Assembly (NCBI RefSeq): GCF_013170805.1
Contig: NZ_CP051293.1
Coordinates: 1,426,001-1,490,000 of the forward strand
DNA length: 64,000 nucleotides
Source: Mesorhizobium sp. NZP2077
GTDB lineage: Bacteria > Pseudomonadota > Alphaproteobacteria > Rhizobiales > Rhizobiaceae
Direction: 5' to 3'
Positions 7,241 through 15,007 of the stretch are shown here, piece by piece (positions within the stretch are counted from its first letter, which is position 1; each line of letters opens with the position of its first letter). The notes below the pieces were generated by a model, which had not been told where the DNA came from, ran no database searches, and saw only the letters and a program-made list of their open reading frames with translations. The position numbers and the translations under genes were made by a program.

Positions 7241-8161
7241 TCAGGCCGCCTTTGCCGCGGCAATGCTGGCCGGCACCAGGACATTCAGCGCGCCGGGCCG
7301 GATTTCAATCGTCGTCTCACGCTCCAGCCTGACCAGTTCGCCATCCATGACGGCGCGGAACCTTCTGCTGCCGGAATGGATTTTCAGGACGGTGCGGTCG
7401 GATTGATGGATTTCGACATGTTCGTTATCGCGCCATTTGCCGCGCGCCACATTGAAGAGGAATTTCACCAGTTCGGCGCGCTGCTGCGCCACCGTGACAT
7501 AGATGCCGAGCACGCCGCCCGAAGGGTTGTCCGCATAAGGCAGGTGGCCCTCGCCGAACAGATTGTTGGTGACGCCGATGCCTGATATGCGCGCCGTCAT
7601 CTCGGCTTCGCCGATGCCGAGCGTGACGTTCATCGCCGGCGGGTTCTTGATCGTCGCCCACGCCGCCTTGGCCGAAGCCCCGATCTTGCCCAGGCGCGAG
7701 CCGAATTCCATTCCCTGGCGCAACTGCACCATCTTGGCATGCATGCCGATCGAGAACTGATGGATGAAGGGCCGGCCGTTGGCGATGGCCATGTCGACCG
7801 CGATGACCTCACCGTCGGCTAAGGATTTCAGTGCGGCATCGAGCGACTGCGGAATACCGAGGCCGCGCGCGAACAGGTTCATGGTGCCGGCCGGCAGTAT
7901 GGCCAGCGCCTTGTTCGTGCCCATCAGCCTGGCTGCTGCTGCTGAAATGGTTCCGTCACCGCCACCGGCCAGCACGACATCGACGGTGCTGCGCGAAGCA
8001 GCGCTGTCGAGGCCTTCCACCACGTCCTTGCCGGCAACCAGGTCGATGCTCAGGGAGTGGCCTGCCGCTTCCAGCGTCTGACGCATCCTGTCGGAAAAAG
8101 CGGCGAGGTCGGTGGTGCGCAAGGTGCCACCGTCCCGGTTCAGCACCGCCGCAAATTTCAT
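7241..8161 (-). CDS. Diacylglycerol kinase-family (YegS-like) lipid kinase
   Basis: A 306-residue protein of the DAGK catalytic family, which phosphorylates diacylglycerol or other lipid alcohols with ATP. GGGDGT at about 66-71 is the nucleotide-binding signature and ILPAGTMNLFARGLGIP (about 90-106) follows as expected. The C-terminal lobe ends in the usual strand-rich region (VMDGELVRLE). GGAG before the ATG at 8161 fixes the start over an upstream in-frame GTG. It has an EcfG promoter 56 bp upstream, so it probably remodels membrane lipid under stress. Exact substrate unknown. Confidence 0.92.
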   Translation of the reverse strand: MKFAAVLNRDGGTLRTTDLAAFSDRMRQTLEAAGHSLSIDLVAGKDVVEGLDSAASRSTVDVVLAGGGDGTISAAAARLMGTNKALAILPAGTMNLFARGLGIPQSLDAALKSLADGEVIAVDMAIANGRPFIHQFSIGMHAKMVQLRQGMEFGSRLGKIGASAKAAWATIKNPPAMNVTLGIGEAEMTARISGIGVTNNLFGEGHLPYADNPSGGVLGIYVTVAQQRAELVKFLFNVARGKWRDNEHVEIHQSDRTVLKIHSGSRRFRAVMDGELVRLERETTIEIRPGALNVLVPASIAAAKAA

Positions 8162-8216
8162 GCCCCGCTCCGTAATGCCAGCCCAAAACAGACCGGAAAA
8201 CCCAGCCGTAGGCTGA

Positions 8217-8241
8217 AACGTGGTGGTGCAGGTAAGGTTCC
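8217..8241 (-). promoter_or_regulatory. Sigma-EcfG promoter of the lipid kinase gene
   Basis: Minus strand GGAAC (8241-8237), N16, CGTT (8220-8217), 56 bp before the ATG. Confidence 0.75.
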
Positions 8242-8330
8242 GTCGTAATCGGTGCAATTGCGCGCGTGTTCTTCAGCCTCCGCACAACCGCTCCGTGTTT
8301 TTTTGCGAGGAAATCCACGTCAATTTTGTC

Positions 8331-8355
8331 GGAACAACAGCATGGTCACGACGTT
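8331..8355 (+). promoter_or_regulatory. Sigma-EcfG promoter of the PRC-barrel gene
   Basis: GGAAC (8331-8335), N16, CGTT (8352-8355), 90 bp before the ATG at 8445. The 8162-8444 gap holds this and the divergent lipid kinase promoter. Confidence 0.76.
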
Positions 8356-8444
8356 GTGAACCCGTAGAGATGCCGCGCCGATCTTCTCAGCGACGCTTCG
8401 ACCAGGCGCGGCTTGCACGAAATCACGCATCAGGAGAGACCATC

Positions 8445-9761
8445 ATGATCCGCACCCTTTTAGCCACGACCGCACTCGCAACGCTGGTCGCGACGGGCGC
8501 CTTTGCGCAGACCGCTACGACCCCGGCTCCCGCCGCCGCGCCGTCCGTCCAGGAGCCTGCGGCCACCGCTCCGGCGCCGCGCGCGGAAGGCAGCATCGTC
8601 ACCAACATCATCGGCGAGTCGGTCTACAATGGCACCGCCGACGATGCCGAGAACATCGGCAAGGTCACCGATGTCGTCTTCGACAAGGATGGCATGGCGA
8701 AATCGGTCGTCATCGGGGTCGGCGGCTTCCTTGGCGTTGGCGCCAAGAACGTCGCCTTCGACTACGACAAGCTGCAATGGGCCGAGAAGAACGGCGACCG
8801 CTGGCTGGTTGCGCAGACAAGCAAGGACGAACTGACGGCGCATCCGGAGTTCGACAGCAAGCCCTATGGGCCGGCACCGGCGCCTGCCACTTCTACCGAC
8901 GCAGCAGCACCGACGGCACCTGCGACAACGGATAGCGCACAGGCGCCTGCCGCGGTTCCGGCCGAGCCGGTGAAGCGTGCTGACGGCAATCTCGCCACCA
9001 ACATCATCGGCGAGACCGTCTACAACGGCACCGGCGATGACGCGCAGAACATTGGCAGCGTCAACGACATCGTGCTGACCAGGGACGGCAAGGCTGAATC
9101 CCTCGTCATCGGCGTGGGCGGGTTCCTTGGTCTTGGCGCCAAGAACGTCACCTATGATTTCAGCAAGGCACAGTGGGCGGAGAAGAACGGCGACCGCTGG
9201 CTGGTGGCGCAGACCACCAAGGAAGAGCTGCAGGCGCAGCCGGATTTCAACCGCAAGGCCTATGACGCGGTGCCGGCAACGACGGCTTCCAATGAGCCGG
9301 CGGCAACCGCGCCGGCCGCGACCACGGCTCCTGCTGCCGCACCCGCGGACAAGACGGCTGCAGCCCCGGCCGCGCCCGACGCCTCGGCACCCGACCAGAC
9401 CGAGACCGCAGCCATTGACAAGTCGACGCTGACCGCGATGCCGGTCGGCGAGATCAGGGCTGACGACCTGAAGGGCACCACCGTCTATGGCGCCAACGAC
9501 GCCAAGGTTGGTGAGATCGGCGATGTCGTGCTGGCGCCTGACAAGAAGGCCGATGCGGTGATCGTCAATGTCGGCGGCTTCCTCGGCATCGGCGAGAAGG
9601 AAGTGGCGGTCGGCCTGGATAATCTGAAGTTCATGACCGACAAGGACGGCAAGAAGTATCTCTACACGACATTCACCAAGGAACAACTCGAGGCACAGCC
9701 TGCCTATGACAAGGGCAGCTATGCCGAGAAGCGTGATCAGCAGCGGTTGATCGTGAAGTAG
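8445..9761 (+). CDS. Secreted protein with three PRC-barrel domains
   Basis: A 438-residue protein with a signal peptide (residues 1-21, cut after AFA). Three PRC-barrel units follow, at about 48-135, 178-270 and 335-425. Each has the pattern IGxVxDVV...VIxVGGFLGxGxKxV. They are joined by Ala/Pro/Thr-rich linkers. AGGAGAG before the ATG confirms the start. PRC barrels bind proteins or RNA; periplasmic versions in Rhizobiales are stress-induced and of unknown role. The EcfG promoter places it in the regulon. The stop codon is the first TAG of a tandem repeat. Confidence 0.88.
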   Translation: MIRTLLATTALATLVATGAFAQTATTPAPAAAPSVQEPAATAPAPRAEGSIVTNIIGESVYNGTADDAENIGKVTDVVFDKDGMAKSVVIGVGGFLGVGAKNVAFDYDKLQWAEKNGDRWLVAQTSKDELTAHPEFDSKPYGPAPAPATSTDAAAPTAPATTDSAQAPAAVPAEPVKRADGNLATNIIGETVYNGTGDDAQNIGSVNDIVLTRDGKAESLVIGVGGFLGLGAKNVTYDFSKAQWAEKNGDRWLVAQTTKEELQAQPDFNRKAYDAVPATTASNEPAATAPAATTAPAAAPADKTAAAPAAPDASAPDQTETAAIDKSTLTAMPVGEIRADDLKGTTVYGANDAKVGEIGDVVLAPDKKADAVIVNVGGFLGIGEKEVAVGLDNLKFMTDKDGKKYLYTTFTKEQLEAQPAYDKGSYAEKRDQQRLIVK

Positions 9762-9835
9762 GGCAGTAGGGCAGTAGGGCAGTAGGGCAGTAGGGCAGTA
9801 GGGCAGTAGGGCAGTAGGGCAGTAGGGCAGTAGGG
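9759..9835. repeat. 8-bp tandem repeat, nine copies of TAGGGCAG
   Basis: Nine perfect copies of TAGGGCAG (9759-9830) plus TAGGG (9831-9835). The first copy supplies the PRC-barrel stop codon. At 9864-9900 a degenerate run in the opposite sense (CTGCCTTACTGCCCTATTCC) can pair with the repeat to form a long hairpin. The repeat sits between two converging genes and may act as a variable-length terminator. Confidence 0.9.
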
Positions 9836-9879
9836 TCCGGCGTCGGTGCCGGTGTTTCCAAACATACTGCCTTACTGCC

Positions 9880-11445
9880 CTATTCCCTTATTGCCTTACT
9901 CACATGTCCCACCACACCATTGTCCGTCAATTCCGCCAGCGCCAGTGACTGGTCGAGATGTTCTGCCCGCCAGGCGAGGAGCCGCTCGGCGAATTCCAGA
10001 CGGGTGGACAGATGGGCGGGGCTGGTGGCGAGGTTGGTCAGCTCGCCAGGGTCTGCCTCGATATTGAAAAGCAAGGGTGGCAAGCCACCGCTAAAATGCA
10101 CGTACTTGAATTTTTTGGTGCGGATGACTGCGAGGTTGCACTGGCGCGAGGCAATGCCGAAATGCTGCTCGGCCTCGCCGCCTGCGATCGAGCGGAAATC
10201 GAATTCCCAATGCGCCGCGTCACGCCAGATAGCGGGGGTTCCGCCGCTCAGGAACGGTTTCAGCGAGTGTCCGTCGAGATGCGGTTCGGGGGCCTCGCCA
10301 AGCAGATCTATCAGCGTGGGCAAGATGTCTACCGCTTCGGTGAAGCGATCGACCGTGCTGCCGGCAGCCTTGCGATGTCGCGGATCGCGGATGATCAACG
10401 GGATGTGGTAACTGCCGTCGAAGTAGCCGCCCTTGCCCAGCATGTAATGGTCGCCCATCATCTCGGCATGGTCCGAAGTGAGGACAATGAGTGTGTCCTC
10501 CCACGCGCCCGAAGCCTTCAGTGACTGCCATATGCGGCCAAGCTGTGCGTCGACCTCCGAAATCATGCCGTAATAAATCGCCCGGATGCGGCGGAAATCG
10601 TCCTCGCTCCAGTCGTGCACCTTGCCTGCGGCACCGGGGCGGAACTTCGCGCGTTTCTGCCGGCTCAGATCATAGGCGAGATAGGGATGGCTTTGAGCTT
10701 CGGCCCGCCAGCTCTCCGCGCGGTGAAAGACCGGGCCTTCGGCCGGATCGTATAGTGTGTTGTAGGGCTCCGGTACGATGAAGGGCGGATGCGGGCTGAT
10801 GAAGGAGAGATGCGCGAACCAGGGCGTGGCCTGCTCCTGCTCGCCGAGCCAGCGGATGAATTCACCGGCAAGGAAAGCGCTCGGCGTATGGTCTTTCGAA
10901 TAGATTGGTGGCGCCTCGGTCACGGCGTCGGTGTCGTCGTCCTCGCCAACGGGACGGTGAATGCCCGGAGATCCGGCGCTGGCATCGATGTCTTGCTGCT
11001 TCAGCCAGGACAGCCATTGCTTCTGGTGCTCGGGCAGCAATTGCCGTGCCGTGAAGCCGGGCAGCACGCCTTCGTAGCTTTTCAGTCTTGGATCGTTGGA
11101 CGCCAGCAGGCGCGGATCGAGCGACACGTCGGTGTAACCGAACAACGTCGGATCGTAGCCGATGCTGCGCGCGTGCTGCGCGATGTTGCCATGACGGGCG
11201 TCCAGCGGTGAGCCGTTTCGGCAGACGCGGTTGTTCATCTGGTAGAGGCCGGTGTAGAGGCAGGCACGCGCCGGCGAGCACGGCGCCGCGCCGCCATAGT
11301 GGCGCTTGAACAGCACGCCTTCGGCAGCCAGTGCGTCGGCGTTCGGCGTCTTCACCACGGGGTGGCCTGCGGCCGACAGGCAATCACCGCGCCACTGGTC
11401 GCAGGTGATCAGGAGAACATTCGGGCGCCTGGCTTTTGCTGTCAC
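9880..11445 (-). CDS. Sulfatase-family hydrolase, phosphonate monoester hydrolase-like
   Basis: A 521-residue enzyme of the alkaline phosphatase superfamily. Metal ligands start at D16 (LLITCDQWRGD). C56 in PCSPARACLYTG is the residue that becomes formylglycine in type I sulfatases and phosphonate monoester hydrolases. LTSDHAEMMGDH near residue 325 gives more metal ligands. The C-terminal blocks HWEFDFRS and KKFKYVHFSGGLPPLLFNI resemble those I recall from rhizobial phosphonate monoester hydrolase, so that activity or arylsulfatase is likely. The start is GTG at 11445 with AAAGG upstream. No signal peptide, so cytoplasmic. Confidence 0.88.
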   Translation of the reverse strand: MTAKARRPNVLLITCDQWRGDCLSAAGHPVVKTPNADALAAEGVLFKRHYGGAAPCSPARACLYTGLYQMNNRVCRNGSPLDARHGNIAQHARSIGYDPTLFGYTDVSLDPRLLASNDPRLKSYEGVLPGFTARQLLPEHQKQWLSWLKQQDIDASAGSPGIHRPVGEDDDTDAVTEAPPIYSKDHTPSAFLAGEFIRWLGEQEQATPWFAHLSFISPHPPFIVPEPYNTLYDPAEGPVFHRAESWRAEAQSHPYLAYDLSRQKRAKFRPGAAGKVHDWSEDDFRRIRAIYYGMISEVDAQLGRIWQSLKASGAWEDTLIVLTSDHAEMMGDHYMLGKGGYFDGSYHIPLIIRDPRHRKAAGSTVDRFTEAVDILPTLIDLLGEAPEPHLDGHSLKPFLSGGTPAIWRDAAHWEFDFRSIAGGEAEQHFGIASRQCNLAVIRTKKFKYVHFSGGLPPLLFNIEADPGELTNLATSPAHLSTRLEFAERLLAWRAEHLDQSLALAELTDNGVVGHVSKAIRE

Positions 11446-11531
11446 GCGCGATACCTTTCGCTGGATGGTCGAATGCCGTTCATGGAACCGATTTCCGGCA
11501 AGGGCGCAAGACCGCCTGTGTTAGTCGATTG

Positions 11532-11558
11532 GTGAACAAATCTCTTTTGATTGTTCAC
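11532..11558. promoter_or_regulatory. Operator-like inverted repeat ahead of the mhq-like operon
   Basis: GTGAACAA (11532-11539) and TTGTTCAC (11551-11558) are perfect 8-bp arms with an 11-nt AT-rich spacer. The site lies between the divergent sulfatase and dioxygenase genes and could serve either. The binding protein is unknown; none is encoded next to it. Confidence 0.5.
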
Positions 11559-11670
11559 TTTTACAGCACAGTCCATTCTGTGTTTGCCGCCTTGCCGCAA
11601 GCGGCCGTGTCCTCATATTGGCGTGGACAGCGGCAAGGGCCGCACAAACACCAAGGGAAGGAGCAAGACA

Positions 11671-12603
11671 ATGCTCGACCAGATCAAGGGCCTGCATCAC
11701 GTCACCTCGATGGCCAGGGATGCCCGGCAGAACAATGAGTTCTTCACTCACAAGCTCGGCCAGCGCCGGGTCAAGAAGACAGTCAATTTCGACGCGCCCG
11801 ACGTCTACCACCTCTATTATGGTGACGAGGCTGGTACGCCGGGTTCAGTGATGACCTATTTTCCGTTTCCCAACATCGGCAAGGGCCGTCACGGCGTCGG
11901 CGAAGTTGGCACCACGGTTTATTCCGTGCCGGAAGGCACGCTCGCCTACTGGGAGAAGCGCTTCGCTGACGAAGGCGTGACCGGTATTTCCCGCGAGGAG
12001 AGTTTTGGCGAGAAGCGGCTCGGATTTGCCGGCCCCGACGGCGACAGTTTCGCGCTCGTCGAGGACAAGGCCGACCGCCGCTTGCCCTGGGTGAAAGGCG
12101 GCATTCCGACCGACCAAGCGATCCGCGGCTTTCACTCGGTTTCGCTGAGGCTGAAGGATGGCGGCGCCACCGAGGAGCTGTTGAAGTTCATGGGCTACGA
12201 GGAAGTCGATAAATCAAGCAATGTCAGGCGGCTTGCCGTGAAGAACGGCAATGGTGCCGATGTCGTCGACATCGAATCGCTGCCGACCGCGGCCTTTGCC
12301 GATCTTGGCGCCGGCTCGGTCCACCATGTCGCCTTCGCCGTCGAGAACCGCGCCAAGCAGCTCGAAGTGCGCAAGGCGCTGATAGACACGGGCTATGGGG
12401 TGACGCCGGTGATCGACCGCGACTACTTCTGGGCGATCTATTTCCGCACGCCGGGCGGCGTGCTGTTCGAAGTTGCCACCAACGAGCCGGGTTTCGACCG
12501 CGACGAGGACACCGCGCATCTGGGCGAAGCGCTGAAGCTGCCGACGCAGCATCAGCATCTGCGGCCCTATCTCGAACAGCACCTGCAGAAGCTGGAAGGC
12601 TGA
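11671..12603 (+). CDS. VOC-family ring-cleaving dioxygenase (MhqO/PcpA-like)
   Basis: A 310-residue protein with two glyoxalase/VOC modules (about 5-145 and 155-285), starting MLDQIKGLHHVTSMARDARQ. Predicted metal ligands include the His in GLHHVT, the His in GFHSVS or VHHVAF and the Glu in GVLFEVAT. Relatives MhqA/MhqE/MhqO open hydroquinones in a metal-dependent reaction. GGAAGGAG precedes the ATG at 11671. The next gene is an MhqD-like hydrolase 4 nt downstream, the usual quinone-detoxification pairing. Confidence 0.9.
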   Translation: MLDQIKGLHHVTSMARDARQNNEFFTHKLGQRRVKKTVNFDAPDVYHLYYGDEAGTPGSVMTYFPFPNIGKGRHGVGEVGTTVYSVPEGTLAYWEKRFADEGVTGISREESFGEKRLGFAGPDGDSFALVEDKADRRLPWVKGGIPTDQAIRGFHSVSLRLKDGGATEELLKFMGYEEVDKSSNVRRLAVKNGNGADVVDIESLPTAAFADLGAGSVHHVAFAVENRAKQLEVRKALIDTGYGVTPVIDRDYFWAIYFRTPGGVLFEVATNEPGFDRDEDTAHLGEALKLPTQHQHLRPYLEQHLQKLEG

Positions 12604-12607
12604 GACC

Positions 12608-13228
12608 ATGAGCAAGGAAGCTTATATCAACAAGATGCTGCCCGGTTCGCCCGGCGGCCCCCTGCTTTTCGTCTTCCACGGCACGGGCGGTGACGAGAGC
12701 CAGCTCGTCTCGCTGGGGCGCGATCTCGTGCCCGAGGCCATCATCATCTCGCCGCGCGGCGATGTCTCCGAACATGGCGCGGCGCGCTTCTTCCGCCGCA
12801 CCGGCGAGGGCGTTTATGACATGGACGACCTGGCGCGGGGGACGGACAAGATGGCTGAATTCGTCAAGGCGCATGTCGAAGCGGCGAAGCCGTCGATGGT
12901 GCTTGGCCTCGGCTATTCCAACGGCGCCAACATCCTGGCCTCGGTGGTGTTCGCGGAGCCCGAGCTGTTCGACGCCACGGTGCTGATGCATCCGCTGATC
13001 CCGTTCGAACCGCAAGTGAAGGGCAGCCTTGCCGGCCGCCACATCCTGCTGACCGCCGGCAAGCGCGATCCGATCTGCCCGCCGAACCTGACGACACGGC
13101 TCGAGGCCTATTTGCGCACCGACGGTGCCGATGTCACAGTGGAGTGGCACGAAGGCGGGCACGAGGTGCGGCCGAATGAAATCGAGGCGGCCCGGCGGCT
13201 CTTCGCCGGTGTCGCTCAAGGAGTGTAG
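12608..13228 (+). CDS. Alpha/beta hydrolase, MhqD/YpfH-like carboxylesterase
   Basis: A 206-residue serine hydrolase. The oxyanion loop is FVFHGTGGDE (about 21-30), the nucleophile elbow LGYSNGAN near residue 99-106, the acid in GKRDPICP near 155 and the histidine in GGHEVRPN near 186, a complete triad. Members of this phospholipase/carboxylesterase family sit beside MhqO-type dioxygenases and are induced by quinones, so it may hydrolyse the ring-cleavage product. It lies 4 nt after the dioxygenase and 2 nt before the acetyltransferase, in one operon. Confidence 0.88.
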   Translation: MSKEAYINKMLPGSPGGPLLFVFHGTGGDESQLVSLGRDLVPEAIIISPRGDVSEHGAARFFRRTGEGVYDMDDLARGTDKMAEFVKAHVEAAKPSMVLGLGYSNGANILASVVFAEPELFDATVLMHPLIPFEPQVKGSLAGRHILLTAGKRDPICPPNLTTRLEAYLRTDGADVTVEWHEGGHEVRPNEIEAARRLFAGVAQGV

Positions 13229-13230
13229 AC

Positions 13231-13530
13231 ATGCCCGACCAACTGCCTGAAATCGAATTGGAAGACCACGGCTCCAAGGGTCGCTATGTCCTGCGCGGGC
13301 CCGGCGGTGCCGAGGCCGAGATGACTTTCACCAAGATCGGCGAACACCAGATCATCATCGACCACACGGAAGTGCCGGACGCGTTTCGCGGCCAGGGTGC
13401 CGGGCTTCGGCTCGTCACCCGCGCCGTCGAGGATGCGCGGGCAGTGGGCAAGAAGATCATCCCGCTTTGCCCGTTCGCAAACGCCCAGTTCCGTCGGCAT
13501 CCGGAATGGGCGGATGTGCTGAAACAGTAG
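13231..13530 (+). CDS. Small GNAT-like acetyltransferase (NATD1/YjdJ type)
   Basis: A 99-residue protein of the truncated GNAT group. It has the acetyl-CoA binding loop VPDAFRGQGAGLRLVTRAVE (about 49-68) and the late motif KIIPLCPFANAQFRRHPEW. The substrate of these short N-acetyltransferase-like proteins is unknown. Third gene of the mhq-like operon, 2 nt after the hydrolase. Confidence 0.87.
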   Translation: MPDQLPEIELEDHGSKGRYVLRGPGGAEAEMTFTKIGEHQIIIDHTEVPDAFRGQGAGLRLVTRAVEDARAVGKKIIPLCPFANAQFRRHPEWADVLKQ

Positions 13531-13675
13531 GGAATGCAGGGACATCATTGATAGGCAGCAGGGGGATGAGAGGGACGGTCCCCGCTGCCGATTGGCTTTG
13601 TCATTTGCCGCGGCCGGATATCTTGCCTAGATATGATATATCGCCGTGCCGACAAACGAATTGAATGATCCCCCT

Positions 13676-14734
13676 ATGACCGAAACAGATCTCGTCCCCG
13701 TTTTCGACGGCCACAACGACACGCTGCTCAGGCTGTATCAATCGAAGGACACGGACGTCGAAAAGCTGTTCGTCGAGGGCAAGTCGGGTGGTCATATCGA
13801 TCTGCCGCGCGCCAAGGCGGGCGGCTTTGCCGGCGGCATGTTCGCGATCTTTCCGCCGCCGGTCGAGAAAGCCAGGCGCAGCGCCGTACCCTTGGCGCCG
13901 AGCGACAGCGAGCCGCTGCCGCCGGAGGTGCCGCGCGCCGATGCGCTCAACTCGACGATCGCGATGGCCTCGATCCTGTTCCGGCTGGAACGGGCCGGAG
14001 CTCTTGCCGTCTGCCGGACTGCCGCCGACATACACAACGCCATGGCCAAAGGCACGATCGCCGCGGTATTCCACATCGAGGGCGTCGAGGCGATCGATCC
14101 CGAACTCACAATGCTCGACGTGCTGCATGCCGCCGGTCTGCGCTCGCTCGGCATCGTCTGGAGCCGGCCGAATGCTTTCGGCCACGGCGTGCCGTTCCGC
14201 TTTCCATCCTCGCCCGATACCGGCCCGGGTCTGACCGATGCCGGCAAGGCGCTGGTCAAGGCCTGCAATCGGCTGAAGATCATGATCGATCTTTCACATC
14301 TCAACGAAAAAGGCTTTCGCGACGTCGCCGCGCTCAGCGATGCGCCGCTGGTCGCCACCCACTCCAACGTGCATGCGCTCTGCACCCATTCGCGCAACCT
14401 CACCGACTGGCAGCTCGGCGCCATCCGCGAGTCCGGTGGTATGGTCGGTCTGAACTTCGCCACCGGCTTCCTGCGCGAGGACGGCCGCATGAATGCCGAC
14501 ACCAGCCTCGACATCATGGTGCGCCATGTCGATTCCCTGCTGCAGGCGCTGGGTGAGGATGGCGTCGGTCTCGGCTCCGATTTCGACGGCGCCATGATCC
14601 CGGCGGTCATCGGCGACGTCGCCGGCCTGCCGAAGCTGATCGATGCCTTGACCGCGCGTGGCTTCGGCCGGGCGCTGATCGAGAAGATCGCCTACCGCAA
14701 CTGGCTGAGCATGCTCGAGCGTACGATAGGCTGA
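13676..14734 (+). CDS. Membrane dipeptidase (peptidase family M19)
   Basis: A zinc dipeptidase of 352 residues that cleaves dipeptides, including D-residue and modified ones. Motifs include FDGHNDTLLRL (first zinc ligands, HxD), FHIEGVEAI (Glu ligand), THSNVHAL (His ligand) and VGLGSDFDGA (catalytic Asp). No signal peptide, as in most bacterial M19 enzymes. The ATG at 13676 is preferred, but a GTG at 13646 in the same frame is possible; neither has a clear ribosome site. The 13531-13675 gap is AT-richer and holds no gene. Confidence 0.88.
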   Translation: MTETDLVPVFDGHNDTLLRLYQSKDTDVEKLFVEGKSGGHIDLPRAKAGGFAGGMFAIFPPPVEKARRSAVPLAPSDSEPLPPEVPRADALNSTIAMASILFRLERAGALAVCRTAADIHNAMAKGTIAAVFHIEGVEAIDPELTMLDVLHAAGLRSLGIVWSRPNAFGHGVPFRFPSSPDTGPGLTDAGKALVKACNRLKIMIDLSHLNEKGFRDVAALSDAPLVATHSNVHALCTHSRNLTDWQLGAIRESGGMVGLNFATGFLREDGRMNADTSLDIMVRHVDSLLQALGEDGVGLGSDFDGAMIPAVIGDVAGLPKLIDALTARGFGRALIEKIAYRNWLSMLERTIG

Positions 14735-14741
14735 GGCGACG

Positions 14742-15005
14742 CTACTGACCGAAGCCCATGCGCTTCAGCCAGTCCTTGCCGACGCCACGATCGCGGATGA
14801 TCGGCAGCGGGTTTTCCGAATCGAGCCGCGCGCAGATGCGGTAGACTTCGAGCGTTTCGGCGCTCATCTCATCGCGCTTGTAGAAGAACATGGCGGCGGC
14901 ATAGCGCGTGCGGCCCGACCATTTCTCGCCGAGCGGCGTGTTGACCAGCTCCCACTGTTCGGCGGCCTCCCCATCTTCTTGCCGCTTGTCCGCTTCGGCG
15001 GCCAT
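14742..15005 (-). CDS. Hypothetical protein of the GcvT operon
   Basis: An 87-residue soluble protein, acidic at the N-terminus, with the core WSGRTRYAAAMFFYKRDEMS and a C-terminus ending DWLKRMGFGQ. Family not recognised. Its start is 2 nt after the stop of the GcvT-like gene, so the two are translationally linked. That position makes an accessory subunit or small regulator of the demethylase plausible, but nothing in the sequence shows it. Last gene of the 19442-14742 operon. Confidence 0.75.
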   Translation of the reverse strand: MAAEADKRQEDGEAAEQWELVNTPLGEKWSGRTRYAAAMFFYKRDEMSAETLEVYRICARLDSENPLPIIRDRGVGKDWLKRMGFGQ

Positions 15006-15007
15006 GG

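Noticed and set aside
9759..9835. Possible CRISPR array
   Set aside because: Units are 8 bp and contiguous with no spacers, and no cas genes are present.
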